Source of the DNA: Aeromonas popoffii | Lineage (GTDB): Bacteria > Pseudomonadota > Gammaproteobacteria > Enterobacterales > Aeromonadaceae | Direction: 5' to 3' | NCBI RefSeq assembly: GCF_000820025.1 | Contig: NZ_CDBI01000085.1 | Span: forward strand, 1-32,033 | DNA: 32,033 nt | Shown here: positions 1 to 7,520 of the stretch, piece by piece | How positions within the stretch are numbered: the first letter of the stretch is position 1 | How the letters are laid out: each line of letters opens with the position of its first letter | Made by a program: the position numbers and the translations under genes | The notes under the pieces: model-generated | Database searches by the model: none | What the model saw: only the letters and a program-made list of their open reading frames with translations | What the model was told of the DNA's origin: nothing

Positions 1-584
1 AAGTGATCCATCTGCTCGGGGGGGGTGGGGATGGCGCTCAGCCACTCCTGCAGCAGGCCGACGCTGGTGGCCAGATCCTTGGCGGAAAACTGTTTCGCCA
101 GGGGCCTCAGGTCTCCTTTGAACTGGTAGAACAGCTGGGAGTAGTTGGGGCGTACGCAGGGCAGCTTGCGATTGGCCGGGTGCACACAGGGCACCACCCG
201 CATCTGGTAGAAGGCATCGTCCTGATATTGCTGGTAGGCCTGCCAGAACAGGGTCGACTCCATGCTGTCGTCGTGCAGGGTGAAGGCCTGTTCCAGATTG
301 CGAAACTTGGTGGCGGTCTCGGGACTGGTCTGGTTGATAAGGTTGATGCTGTTGTAAAGGCGCGGGCTGATGTAGGCGTAGAGTGTCTCCAGCGGATAGT
401 TGAGGGAGGCGTTGAGCTGGGTCATCTCGTGGCGGCTGGCGGACATGATGCGTTCGTCTGCATTCAGTCGCAGGTGCTTCTGCTGGCCGTCGGCAGACTG
501 CCACTGCCAGCTCAGATTGACTTCGTTGGCGCCGACCGTGGATGCGAACACTAGACTTAATAACAGACCGTGTGCCAGTTTCAT
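1..584 (-). CDS. Secreted protein of unknown function (5' part only)
   Basis: The gene runs off the left edge, so only the first 194 or so residues are visible. They begin MKLAHGLLLSLVFAST, a short basic end and hydrophobic core typical of a Sec signal peptide, with likely cleavage after VGA near residue 19. The mature part is polar, rich in Tyr, Gln and Asn, and has two cysteines in CVHPANRKLPC that could form a periplasmic disulfide. I do not recognise the family. I chose the ATG at 584 because AGCAGGA lies at good spacing before it; an in-frame ATG at 593 sits directly on that ribosome site. The coding strand has a run of eight C at 18-25. It is divergent from the next secreted gene; no functional link is shown. 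Confidence 0.7.
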   Translation of the reverse strand, partial: MKLAHGLLLSLVFASTVGANEVNLSWQWQSADGQQKHLRLNADERIMSASRHEMTQLNASLNYPLETLYAYISPRLYNSINLINQTSPETATKFRNLEQAFTLHDDSMESTLFWQAYQQYQDDAFYQMRVVPCVHPANRKLPCVRPNYSQLFYQFKGDLRPLAKQFSAKDLATSVGLLQEWLSAIPTPPEQMDH

Positions 585-723
585 GATGTGCATCCTGCTC
601 GAGGTGATACTAAACAACTAGGTGAGCTGGCCGGATTTGGATTAGCTTAGTTTTGATGATCTGGGTAACAGCCTGATAAGGCTTTAAATTTAATTCTGGA
701 AATAAGTCATACAGGAAACCGTT
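585..723. other. Divergent intergenic region
   Basis: This 139-base gap separates two divergent genes for secreted proteins. It is more AT-rich than its surroundings and must hold promoters for both. A small hairpin is visible (AGCCT at 670-674, AGGCT at 679-683) followed by an AT-rich stretch. I could not assign -35/-10 pairs with confidence. Confidence 0.4.
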
Positions 724-1071
724 ATGAAGCGAATTCTACTGCTGTTGTTGCTGTCGGCCGCCTTGCCTGCGGCAGCGGGCCAGGTGTTCGTCAACAAGGG
801 GATGTCCAGTGCGGATACCTTTGCCCTGCGGGACAAGCTGGCACGGGAGCATGAATGGCAGGAATGGCTGCGTTTTCAGCAGGCCATCAAGTGGCTGGAG
901 GTATTGCCGGTCAACTGCGAGCTGATGAGTGTGCAGGGCGGGGGTTATCGCTGTGGTGGCGACTTTTATCGCCCCTATCGGCAGAATGGCCGTGACATCT
1001 ACATCAAGGGCGATCCTGCTGGCGAGACGCGGAGTCTGCGCCCGCAACAGCCCATAAAAAAGGCGCCCTGA
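724..1071 (+). CDS. Small secreted hypothetical protein
   Basis: This 115-residue protein begins MKRILLLLLLSAALPAAAG, a clear Sec signal peptide with cleavage after AAA near residue 18. The mature part is about 97 residues, with a charged, Trp-containing segment (HEWQEWLRFQQAIKWLE) and two cysteines (residues 60 and 77) that may form a disulfide in the periplasm. The start is supported by AGGAAA at 713-718, seven bases before the ATG. The stop codon lies inside the hairpin that terminates ppa on the other strand, so the two genes share an end. I do not recognise the family and propose no function. Confidence 0.7.
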   Translation: MKRILLLLLLSAALPAAAGQVFVNKGMSSADTFALRDKLAREHEWQEWLRFQQAIKWLEVLPVNCELMSVQGGGYRCGGDFYRPYRQNGRDIYIKGDPAGETRSLRPQQPIKKAP

Positions 1072-1080
1072 GGCGCCTTG
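1056..1080 (-). terminator. Rho-independent terminator of ppa
   Basis: An 8-bp perfect stem (AAGGCGCC / GGCGCCTT) closes a four-base CTGA loop. Read on the minus strand it is followed by a run of six T, which fits termination of ppa. On the plus strand the tract after the stem is weak, so termination of the small secreted gene is less certain. Confidence 0.8.
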
Positions 1081-1094
1081 TTGCGAGGGTACGC

Positions 1095-1625
1095 TTACTT
1101 GGCAGCGTAACGCTCGGCAGAGGTGACGATCTCGGCTTCGGCCGCAGCCTTGTCGCCCCAACCTTCCACCTTGACCCACTTGCCCGCTTCCAGCTCTTTG
1201 TAGCGCTCGAAGAAGTGCTGGATCTGGGCTTTCAGCAGCTCGGGCAGATCGTTCACATCCTTGATGTGGTCGTACTGCTTGGTCAGCTTGGAGTGCGGCA
1301 CGGCCACGATCTTGGCATCTTCGCCAGATTCGTCGGTCATCTTCAGCACGCCAACCGGGCGGCAGCGAATGACGGAGCCGGCCAGCAACGGGTAGGGGGT
1401 CGGAACCAGAACGTCAACCGGATCACCATCCAGAGACAGGGTGGCGTTCACGTAACCGTAGTTGCACGGGTAGAACATAGGGGTCGACATGAAGCGATCA
1501 ACGAAGATGGCACCGCTGTCCTTGTCGACTTCGTATTTGATCGGGTCGGCATTCTGCGGGATTTCGATGATGACGTAGATGTCGTCGGGCAGGCTCTTGC
1601 CAGCCGGTACCAGGTTCAGGCTCAT
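1095..1625 (-). CDS. ppa: Inorganic pyrophosphatase
   Basis: This cytoplasmic enzyme hydrolyses pyrophosphate to two phosphates and pulls nucleic-acid, protein and cofactor synthesis forward. The 176-residue length equals the E. coli family I enzyme. The metal-binding signature [14 protein letters not shown] is intact near residue 66, as are the downstream [12 protein letters not shown] segment and the lysine/tyrosine-rich C-terminal part of the active site. The start [18 protein letters not shown] matches the family and is preceded by AAGGAAA. It is a single-gene unit with its own promoter (1666-1693) and terminator (1056-1080), divergent from mpl. Confidence 0.97.
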   Translation of the reverse strand: MSLNLVPAGKSLPDDIYVIIEIPQNADPIKYEVDKDSGAIFVDRFMSTPMFYPCNYGYVNATLSLDGDPVDVLVPTPYPLLAGSVIRCRPVGVLKMTDESGEDAKIVAVPHSKLTKQYDHIKDVNDLPELLKAQIQHFFERYKELEAGKWVKVEGWGDKAAAEAEIVTSAERYAAK

Positions 1626-1665
1626 GACGTTTCCTTCAGTGTTGGAGTCAAGTTTGCAGGCCGAT

Positions 1666-1693
1666 ATTATAGCGATGTCGCGTCAAATGACCA
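1666..1693 (-). promoter_or_regulatory. Predicted sigma-70 promoter of ppa
   Basis: On the minus strand a perfect TATAAT (1666-1671) is preceded, after 16 bases, by TGGTCA (1688-1693), a 4/6 match to the -35 consensus. It lies 41 bases upstream of the ppa start codon. The -10 is strong and the -35 weak. Confidence 0.55.
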
Positions 1694-1798
1694 TATTTCA
1701 AGGGCACTGTGACAGCCTTGGCTGATGACGTGCAGCCCGGGTCTGCCAAATGGTGGCCCGCTTGCCTGGGTCTATTGACGTCTCGTCACGCCCGCGGC

Positions 1799-1828
1799 TT
1801 GCGACCAAACGTCAACAGACCCTAGAAT
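1799..1828 (+). promoter_or_regulatory. Predicted sigma-70 promoter of mpl-ubiX
   Basis: TTGCGA (1799-1804) and TAGAAT (1823-1828) are separated by 18 bases. Transcription would begin near 1835, which excludes the in-frame ATG at 1827 as start codon and supports the one at 1860. A 7-bp inverted repeat (TTGACGT at 1775-1781, ACGTCAA at 1809-1815) surrounds the -35. Confidence 0.5.
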
Positions 1829-1859
1829 GCGCACTCCCTTTACTGGAAAAGGCAGCGGT

Positions 1860-3230
1860 ATGCACATTCACATCCTCGGGATCTGCGGCACCTTCATGGG
1901 TGGTCTGGCGGTGTTGGCAAAACAGCTTGGTTATCGAGTCACTGGCTCGGATGCCAACGTCTATCCCCCCATGAGTACCCAGCTCGAGCAACAGGGCATA
2001 GAACTGACCGAGGGATATGACCCCTCCCAGCTTGATCCCGCGCCGGATCTGGTGGTGATCGGCAACGCCATGAGCCGCGGCAACCCCTGTGTTGAATATG
2101 TGCTGGACCGCAATCTGCCCTATATCTCCGGCCCCCAGTGGCTGCTGGAACACGTGCTGCAGGATCGCTGGGTACTGGCCGTGGCAGGTACCCATGGCAA
2201 GACCACGACCGCCAGCATGCTGGCCTGGGTGCTCGAATACGCCAAGCTGGAACCGGGTTTTCTCATCGGCGGGGTACCGGGCAACTTTCCGGTTTCCGCC
2301 CGTCTCGGTTCTGCCCCCTTCTTCGTCATCGAAGCGGACGAGTATGACTGCGCCTTCTTCGACAAGCGCTCCAAGTTCGTCCATTACCACCCGCGCACCC
2401 TGGTGATGAACAACCTGGAATTCGACCACGCGGACATATTCCCGGATCTCGCCGCCATCCAGCGCCAGTTCCACCACCTGATGCGTACCGTGCCGAGCAA
2501 TGGGCGGGTGTTGTTCCCGAAAGCAGATGATAACCTCACCGCCGTGCGCAAGATGGGCTGCTGGAGCGAGGTGGAGCTGGTGGGTCAGGACGATGCCAAG
2601 TGGAAAGCGGTCAAGCTGGCCGATGACGGCTCCGCCTTCGAGGTGTGGCTGGATGGGCAGAAGCAGGGCGAGGTGCACTGGGAGTGCATCGGCGAGCACA
2701 ACGTCAACAACGGCCTGATGGCCATCGCCGCCGCCCGCCATGCCGGTGTCATGGTGGAGCATGGCATCGCGGCCCTCTGCCAGTTCAAGTCCCCCAAGCG
2801 GCGGATGGAGCTCAAGGGCGAGGTGGCAGGCATCAGCGTCTATGACGACTTTGCCCACCACCCGACTGCCATCGAGACCACCCTCGGCGGCCTGCGTGCC
2901 AAGGTGGGTGCGTCACGCATTCTGGCGGTGCTGGAGCCGCGCTCCAACACCATGAAGTTGGGGGTGCACAAGGAGGAGCTGGCCGGTTGCTTCACTGGCG
3001 CCGACGAGGTGTTCTTCTTCCAGCCACCCAACATCGGTTGGGATCTCGGCGAGGTGACAGCTCACATGAGCCGACCGGCCAAGGTGTTCAACGATCTGGA
3101 GACCCTGATCAACCGGCTGGTGGCCGAGAGCCGCGATGGCGATCATATTCTGATCATGAGCAATGGCGGCTTTGGCGGTATTCATGACAAGCTGATCGCC
3201 CGCCTCAAGGATTACCACGGCGAACTATGA
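1860..3230 (+). CDS. mpl: UDP-MurNAc:L-Ala-gamma-D-Glu-meso-DAP ligase (murein peptide ligase)
   Basis: Mpl reattaches the recycled tripeptide L-Ala-gamma-D-Glu-meso-DAP to UDP-MurNAc in the cytoplasm, feeding cell-wall turnover products back into peptidoglycan synthesis. It is a Mur-ligase family protein. The N-terminal nucleotide-sugar fold starts [15 protein letters not shown], the ATP-binding loop [11 protein letters not shown] follows near residue 110, then the central domain with [15 protein letters not shown], and the C-terminal domain with DDFAHHPTA and LEPRSNTMK. The start at 1860 gives 456 residues, against 457 in E. coli. Its stop overlaps the ubiX start by four bases (ATGA), so the two are translationally coupled. 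Confidence 0.96.
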   Translation: MHIHILGICGTFMGGLAVLAKQLGYRVTGSDANVYPPMSTQLEQQGIELTEGYDPSQLDPAPDLVVIGNAMSRGNPCVEYVLDRNLPYISGPQWLLEHVLQDRWVLAVAGTHGKTTTASMLAWVLEYAKLEPGFLIGGVPGNFPVSARLGSAPFFVIEADEYDCAFFDKRSKFVHYHPRTLVMNNLEFDHADIFPDLAAIQRQFHHLMRTVPSNGRVLFPKADDNLTAVRKMGCWSEVELVGQDDAKWKAVKLADDGSAFEVWLDGQKQGEVHWECIGEHNVNNGLMAIAAARHAGVMVEHGIAALCQFKSPKRRMELKGEVAGISVYDDFAHHPTAIETTLGGLRAKVGASRILAVLEPRSNTMKLGVHKEELAGCFTGADEVFFFQPPNIGWDLGEVTAHMSRPAKVFNDLETLINRLVAESRDGDHILIMSNGGFGGIHDKLIARLKDYHGEL

Positions 3231-3838
3231 ACAAAGCGATCACTCTGGCACTGACCGGCGCCTCCGGCGCCCCCTACGCCCTGCGCCTGCTCCAGTGTCT
3301 GGTGCAGGCGGACTATCGGGTCTATCTGCTCGCCTCATCGGCGGCGAGAGTAGTGCTCAAGACCGAGCAGCAGCAAGATTGGCCCGGCTCGCCGAAAGCG
3401 CTCTCTGCCTATCTCTGCCACCAATATGGCGCTAAAGAGGGTCAGATAATTGCCTGCGGCAAGGAGGAGTGGTTCTCGCCGGTGGCCTCTGGCTCGGCGG
3501 CTCCCAAGCAGATGGTGGTCTGCCCCTGCTCCATGGGCACCGTCTCGGCCATCGCCAACGGCGCTTCCGACAACTTGCTGGAGCGGGCGGCGGATGTGGT
3601 GATCAAGGAGCGCGGCCAGCTGATTCTGGTGCCCCGCGAGAGCCCTTTCTCCGCCATCCATCTGGAGAACATGCTCAAACTGGCGCGACTCGGGGTGACC
3701 ATCATGCCGGCCGCACCCGGTTTTTATCATGAGCCGAAAAGTATCGAGGATCTGGTGGACTTCATGGTGGCGCGGATCCTGGATCACCTAGGGGTCGAGC
3801 ACGCGCTGACCAGCCGCTGGGGCTATGCCAACGCTTGA
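3227..3838 (+). CDS. ubiX: Flavin prenyltransferase UbiX
   Basis: UbiX joins a dimethylallyl group to FMN, making the prenylated flavin cofactor that the decarboxylase UbiD needs in ubiquinone synthesis. The 203-residue protein starts with the flavoprotein signature [17 protein letters not shown]; the conserved [15 protein letters not shown] and [15 protein letters not shown] segments bind FMN and phosphate, and [11 protein letters not shown] completes the active site. It is slightly longer than E. coli UbiX (189 residues). It overlaps mpl by four bases, although the two pathways are unrelated. A bidirectional terminator lies between it and litR. Confidence 0.95.
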   Translation: MNKAITLALTGASGAPYALRLLQCLVQADYRVYLLASSAARVVLKTEQQQDWPGSPKALSAYLCHQYGAKEGQIIACGKEEWFSPVASGSAAPKQMVVCPCSMGTVSAIANGASDNLLERAADVVIKERGQLILVPRESPFSAIHLENMLKLARLGVTIMPAAPGFYHEPKSIEDLVDFMVARILDHLGVEHALTSRWGYANA

Positions 3839-3907
3839 CCCGTGATTCATCACCTTGCTGGCGATCTCTGGTGACAGCGGCTGAACCGGTAGCAAAGGGA
3901 CAAATAA

Positions 3908-3941
3908 AAACGGCGCCGACATGAACAGTCCTGCGCCGTTT
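3908..3941. terminator. Bidirectional terminator between ubiX and litR
   Basis: A 9-bp perfect stem (AAACGGCGC at 3908-3916, GCGCCGTTT at 3933-3941) has a 16-base loop. Short T-rich tracts follow in both directions. It sits between the convergent genes ubiX and litR and probably serves both. Confidence 0.65.
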
Positions 3942-3958
3942 GTCATTCACGAGGCGGG

Positions 3959-4573
3959 TTAGGCGGCCTGGATGGGGGCCGTCACGTACTTGAACAGAAA
4001 ATCGGTCACATTTTCCCGTGACGGGCGTTGTGGCTGGTTGATCATCTGCATCATGACGTAACCAAAACCGGTCAGGGAGCGAGCCAGGTCCTGGGCGGAC
4101 AGCACACTCTGGATCTCACCGGCATCCATGGCTCGTTGCAAATGGGGCGCGATGCGCTCCAATGCCTTGTCCAGCAGCTTGGCATAACGGGGCCAGACTT
4201 CTTCCCGCACCGATGAACTCCACTCCAGCCAGATGCTGGCATGGTCGGGTTGATCGTAGGCTGCATCGACAAACAGCTTCACGTGACGACGAATGCTGTC
4301 GTTGATTGGACCCTGGCCGGTATAGGCCTGTTCCAGCATCTGGTGAACGAAGCGTTCGATCTCGGCCAACACTTCATCCACCAGCTCTTCGCGAGTGTTG
4401 AAATAGTTGAACACGGTAGCTACCGAGACTTTGGCCTGTTCTGCTATCTCGGCGTGACCCGCACGGCCTATGCCGCGACGGGAGAACACCTCGATGGCAC
4501 ATTCCATCAATTGAGTGCGACGAGCTTCCGGAGAAAGCCGGGTTCGACGTCTTATTTCTGCGCGTGGTTCCAT
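3959..4573 (-). CDS. litR: LuxR/HapR/LitR-family quorum-sensing master regulator (TetR fold)
   Basis: This 204-residue TetR-fold protein belongs to the Vibrio LuxR/HapR/OpaR/LitR group, the high-cell-density regulators below LuxU-LuxO and the Qrr small RNAs. The N-terminal DNA-binding region is nearly identical to that group: RTRLSPEARRTQLMECAIEV, RRGIGRAGHAEIAEQ, then the recognition helix VSVATVFNYF and TREELVDEVL. The C-terminal part (residues 70-204) is more divergent but keeps IWLEWSSSVREEVWP. The adjacent divergent hpt gene is the same neighbour that hapR has in V. cholerae, which supports orthology. The ribosome site is weak (GATGAAAAAACT before the ATG). A LuxR-type half-site overlaps the likely promoter. 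Which genes it controls here is not shown. Confidence 0.9.
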   Translation of the reverse strand: MEPRAEIRRRTRLSPEARRTQLMECAIEVFSRRGIGRAGHAEIAEQAKVSVATVFNYFNTREELVDEVLAEIERFVHQMLEQAYTGQGPINDSIRRHVKLFVDAAYDQPDHASIWLEWSSSVREEVWPRYAKLLDKALERIAPHLQRAMDAGEIQSVLSAQDLARSLTGFGYVMMQMINQPQRPSRENVTDFLFKYVTAPIQAA

Positions 4574-4591
4574 AGTTTTTTCATCTAATAG

Positions 4592-4613
4592 TTATTGATT
4601 ATGGTGTTTATAG
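4592..4613. promoter_or_regulatory. Candidate LitR autoregulatory site over the litR -10 region
   Basis: TTATTGAT at 4592-4599 is a perfect half of the LuxR/HapR consensus operator; by hand comparison the whole 22-base site matches at about 14 positions, so the second half is degenerate. A -10-like TATAAA on the minus strand (4607-4612) lies within it. Members of this family repress their own genes in Vibrio, so autorepression is a reasonable inference. Confidence 0.45.
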
Positions 4614-4687
4614 TATTGTCACCGATAATGCCCGAGAGCCTGCTAACTCTATCAATTAAAATAAGCCGATAAAAGCATCACGTATGC

Positions 4688-4716
4688 CTGACGCCTCTCG
4701 GCTTGGATGGTAGAAT
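4688..4716 (+). promoter_or_regulatory. Predicted sigma-70 promoter of hpt
   Basis: CTGACG (4688-4693) and TAGAAT (4711-4716) are spaced by 17 bases, and a TGG just before the -10 gives an extended -10 element. The leader of about 50 bases would include the hairpin at 4740-4757. Confidence 0.5.
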
Positions 4717-4739
4717 CCTCGGTTTTGACGTTAATGAAC

Positions 4740-4757
4740 GGCCAAATCCCTTTGGCC
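4740..4757 (+). promoter_or_regulatory. Leader hairpin just upstream of the hpt ribosome site
   Basis: GGCCAAA (4740-4746) and TTTGGCC (4751-4757) form a perfect 7-bp stem with a TCCC loop. It ends four bases before the Shine-Dalgarno GGGAG (4762-4766). No T-run follows, so it is not a simple terminator; it could influence translation or mRNA stability, or be a DNA operator. Confidence 0.45.
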
Positions 4758-4772
4758 ATGAGGGAGTAAGTG

Positions 4773-5303
4773 ATGAAACACACCGTCGAGGTGATGATCT
4801 CCGAGGCCGATGTGGCCGCCCGGATCGCCAAATTGGGTGAAGAGATCACCGCCCGTTATCAGGGTTCTGACGAAGTGGTCATGATTGGCCTGCTGCGCGG
4901 CTCCTGCGTCTTCCTGGCCGACTTGTGCCGCCAGACCCCGCTGCCCGTCACCCTGGATTTTATGACCGCCTCCAGCTATGGCTCCGGCCTGCGCAGTACC
5001 CGTGACGTTCGCATCCTCAAAGATCTGGATGACGACATCAAGGGCAAGGACGTGTTGATCGTCGAGGACATCATCGACACCGGCTACACCCTCAACAAGG
5101 TGCGTGAAATCCTGTCACTGCGCGAGCCGAAATCCCTCGCCATCTGCACCCTGCTGGACAAGCCGTCCCGTCGCGAGGTGCAGGTGCCGGTGGACTGGAT
5201 CGGTTTCTCCATTCCGGACGAATTCGTAGTGGGTTGTGGTATCGACTACGCCCAGAAGTACCGTAATCTGCCGTTCATCGGCAAGGTAGTACCGCAAGAG
5301 TAA
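4773..5303 (+). CDS. hpt: Hypoxanthine phosphoribosyltransferase
   Basis: Hpt salvages hypoxanthine (and guanine less well) to IMP or GMP using PRPP, in the cytoplasm. The 176-residue protein carries the PRPP-binding signature [14 protein letters not shown] near residue 100, the flexible-loop SSYGSG, and the purine-contacting end [17 protein letters not shown]; the usual Tyr in VGYG is Cys here. An in-frame GTG lies at 4770, but the ATG at 4773 has better spacing from GGGAG (4762-4766) and matches MKHTVEVMI in E. coli. It is divergent from litR, a conserved arrangement with Vibrio, and ends at a strong terminator. Confidence 0.96.
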   Translation: MKHTVEVMISEADVAARIAKLGEEITARYQGSDEVVMIGLLRGSCVFLADLCRQTPLPVTLDFMTASSYGSGLRSTRDVRILKDLDDDIKGKDVLIVEDIIDTGYTLNKVREILSLREPKSLAICTLLDKPSRREVQVPVDWIGFSIPDEFVVGCGIDYAQKYRNLPFIGKVVPQE

Positions 5304-5355
5304 GCAAGGTCCAGGAATATCACGGGCGAGGTGGCCGAGCGCCATTTTTGTCTGC

Positions 5356-5377
5356 AAGGCGGCCCCGGCCGCCTTTT
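5356..5377 (+). terminator. Rho-independent terminator of hpt
   Basis: A 9-bp perfect stem (AAGGCGGCC / GGCCGCCTT) with a two-base CC centre is followed by a short T tract. It lies 53 bases after the hpt stop and 38 before yadG, separating the two transcripts. Confidence 0.75.
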
Positions 5378-5414
5378 CTGTATCGAGATGGGATCCGCCA
5401 TCACAGGGGTTGCA

Positions 5415-6332
5415 ATGAACGCACTGGAAATAAGCGGCCTGAAAAAGACCTATCAGGGGGGCGTGGAAGCCCTTAAAGGCATAGATCTGACCGTCAAGCA
5501 GGGGGATTTCTTCGCCCTGCTCGGCCCCAACGGGGCAGGCAAGTCCACCACCATCGGCATCATCAGCTCGCTGGTGAACAAGAGCGCCGGCAAGGTGAAG
5601 GTGTTTGGCTACGACATCGACAGCGATCTCGAACAGGCCAAGGCCCAGCTCGGCCTGGTGCCACAGGAGTTCAACTTCAGTCAGTTTGAGAAGGTGATCC
5701 AGATTGTCACCCATCAGGCCGGTTTCTACGGCGTGCCCAAGGCCGAAGCCAAGATCCGCGCCGAGAAATACCTGCGTCAGCTCGATCTGTGGGACAAGCG
5801 TGACATGCCGGCCCGCACTCTCTCCGGTGGCATGAAGCGTCGGCTGATGATAGCCCGCGCCCTGATGCACGAGCCCAGATTGCTGATCCTGGACGAACCG
5901 ACCGCCGGGGTGGATATCGAGATCCGCCGCTCCATGTGGACCTTCCTCAAAGAGCTCAACGAGCAGGGGGTCACCATCATACTCACCACTCACTATCTGG
6001 AAGAGGCCGAGATGCTGTGCCGCAACATAGGCATCATCGACAAGGGTCGCCTGATCGAGAACACCAGCATGAAGAAGCTGCTCGGCAAGCTGAGCCGCGA
6101 GACCTTCATGTTGGATCTGGCACCGGGCTCCGTCGTGCCGAATGTGCCCGAGTTCAACGGCCGCATGCAGGATGAGCGCACTCTGGAAGTGGATCTGGAC
6201 AAGAGTCAGTCTCTCAATAGCCTGTTCGAGCAGCTGTCGGGCCAGCAGGTGCAGGTGTTGAGCATGCGCAACAAGGCCAATCGACTGGAAGAGCTGTTCG
6301 TCAGTCTGGTCGAGGAGGGGAGAAAAGCATGA
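5415..6332 (+). CDS. yadG: ABC-2 type transporter, ATP-binding subunit YadG
   Basis: This 305-residue protein is the ATPase of an ABC-2 export system with the permease YadH. The Walker A motif GPNGAGKST is near residue 38, the Q-loop in LVPQEFNF, the ABC signature LSGGMKRRL near residue 138, Walker B LLILDEPTAGVD and the switch histidine in TTHYLEEAE. The C-terminal 80 residues resemble E. coli YadG, ending in SMRNKANRLEELFVSLV. The start at 5415 has AGGGG upstream; the reading frame stays open to 5331, but that part is not conserved and overlaps the hpt terminator. The yadH start overlaps its stop by four bases. The exported substrate is unknown. E. coli has can between hpt and yadG; here it is absent. 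Confidence 0.95.
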   Translation: MNALEISGLKKTYQGGVEALKGIDLTVKQGDFFALLGPNGAGKSTTIGIISSLVNKSAGKVKVFGYDIDSDLEQAKAQLGLVPQEFNFSQFEKVIQIVTHQAGFYGVPKAEAKIRAEKYLRQLDLWDKRDMPARTLSGGMKRRLMIARALMHEPRLLILDEPTAGVDIEIRRSMWTFLKELNEQGVTIILTTHYLEEAEMLCRNIGIIDKGRLIENTSMKKLLGKLSRETFMLDLAPGSVVPNVPEFNGRMQDERTLEVDLDKSQSLNSLFEQLSGQQVQVLSMRNKANRLEELFVSLVEEGRKA

Positions 6333-7102
6333 ATCTGACCACGTATTACATCGCCTTCAAGAGCATTCTGGCCAAGGAGGTGAGCCGCTTCACCCGGATC
6401 TGGATCCAGACCCTGGTGCCGCCCGCCATCACCATGAGCCTCTATTTTGTCATCTTCGGCAACCTCATCGGCTCGCGCATCGGTGACATGGGAGGGGTCA
6501 GCTACATGGAGTTCATCGTGCCTGGACTCATCATGATGTCGGTGATCACCAACTCCTACTCCAACGTCGCTTCCTCCTTCTTCAGCGCCAAGTTCCAGCG
6601 CAATGTGGAGGAGCTGCTGGTGGCGCCCGTGCCCAACTACGTCATCATCGCCGGTTACGTGGGGGGAGGCGTGGCGCGTGGCCTCTGTGTCGGCCTCATC
6701 GTCACCCTGGTGTCGCTGTTCTTCGTGCCGCTGCAGATCCACCATCTGTTCAGTGTCTGCTTTACCGTGCTGCTGACCGCCATCCTCTTCTCGCTGGGGG
6801 GGCTGATCAACGCCGTGTTTGCCAAGACCTTCGACGACATCAGCATCATTCCCACCTTCGTGCTGACGCCGCTCACTTATCTGGGCGGGGTGTTTTACTC
6901 CATCAGCCTGCTACCGCCCTTCTGGCATGGGGTCTCCCAGGTGAACCCCATCATTTACATGGTGAACGCGTTCCGCTACGGCTTCCTCGGTATCTCTGAC
7001 GTGCCGCTCGGCACCGCCTACCTCATCATCATCGGCTTCATCGCCGCGCTCTACGGACTGGCCTGGTGGCTCATCTCCCGCGGTACCGGGCTGCGGCACT
7101 GA
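6329..7102 (+). CDS. yadH: ABC-2 type transporter, permease subunit YadH
   Basis: This 257-residue inner-membrane protein is the permease partner of YadG (E. coli YadH has 256 residues). About six hydrophobic segments are visible, starting near IWIQTLVPPAITMSLYFVIF. The ABC-2 permease signature stretch EELLVAPVPNYVIIAGYVGG couples to the ATPase, and PLTYLGGVFYSISLLPPFW precedes the last helices. It is translationally coupled to yadG by an ATGA overlap and followed by a terminator, so the two form a closed operon. The substrate is not known. Confidence 0.95.
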   Translation: MNLTTYYIAFKSILAKEVSRFTRIWIQTLVPPAITMSLYFVIFGNLIGSRIGDMGGVSYMEFIVPGLIMMSVITNSYSNVASSFFSAKFQRNVEELLVAPVPNYVIIAGYVGGGVARGLCVGLIVTLVSLFFVPLQIHHLFSVCFTVLLTAILFSLGGLINAVFAKTFDDISIIPTFVLTPLTYLGGVFYSISLLPPFWHGVSQVNPIIYMVNAFRYGFLGISDVPLGTAYLIIIGFIAALYGLAWWLISRGTGLRH

Positions 7103-7112
7103 GTTGTACTCA

Positions 7113-7147
7113 AAACAGGGCGTCCATTCGGGCGCCCTGTTTCTTTT
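7113..7147 (+). terminator. Rho-independent terminator of yadGH
   Basis: A 10-bp perfect stem (AAACAGGGCG at 7113-7122, CGCCCTGTTT at 7133-7142) with a 10-base loop is followed by a T-rich tract. It lies 10 bases after the yadH stop. Confidence 0.85.
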
Positions 7148-7159
7148 TGCGTTCGCGGA

Positions 7160-7480
7160 TCCCGGTGGTTGCCGGGGGGGGGCACCATGCCCTATGAGGG
7201 CGTCTGCTCGTATGGTCCAGTGCAGGTCAGCGCTGGGGGCCTCGTTCTGCGCCTGCTCCTCACGGTAGACGCAGACGTTCTACTTGGCAGCCAGACCATC
7301 ATCGGCCAGGCAGTTACGCTAGGTCTCGTTAAAGACGATGGGGAAACGCCCCTTCGGCAAACGGAGTGGCGATGTGGCGGGTGACTATGTATTGCTGGCC
7401 GCCATCTTCACGCAGGATATGGCAGCACCTGAAACCGGGCCTGCTCCTGGCCAGACTTGGGCAGGAACAGGAAGAGGCAA
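7160..7480 (-). pseudogene. Decayed coding remnant of unknown family
   Basis: No intact gene lies here, but the minus strand reads as protein with damage. One stretch gives LFLFLPKSGQEQARFQVLPY, then a frame change gives HILREDGGQQYIVTRHIATP, then an extra base in the C run at 7349-7352 shifts to RFPIVFNET, a TAG at 7319-7321, RNCLADDGLAAK, a second TAG at 7280-7282, and NVCVYREEQAQNEAPSADLH followed by WTIRADALIGH. The pieces read like one protein after the frame changes are repaired. A run of nine G at 7174-7182 lies near its end. I do not recognise the family. E. coli has panD at this place; the remnant does not resemble PanD. Confidence 0.5.
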
Positions 7481-7520
7481 TAAACCTCTTGGAGATGAAA
7501 CTCTCTAGGTTGTGACTGAC

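Noticed and set aside
18..25. Run of eight G as a phase-variation tract
   Set aside because: It is in frame in the visible coding sequence and encodes Thr-Pro-Pro; with the gene cut off at the edge there is no evidence for switching.
1812..2861. 349-codon open frame opposite mpl
   Set aside because: It is antisense to conserved Mur-ligase motifs, has no ribosome site and its translation is shadow-like.
4770..4772. GTG as hpt start
   Set aside because: The next codon is ATG, matches the family N-terminus and has better ribosome-site spacing.
7169..7384. 71-codon plus-strand open frame
   Set aside because: It is the shadow of the damaged minus-strand coding remnant and has no ribosome site.
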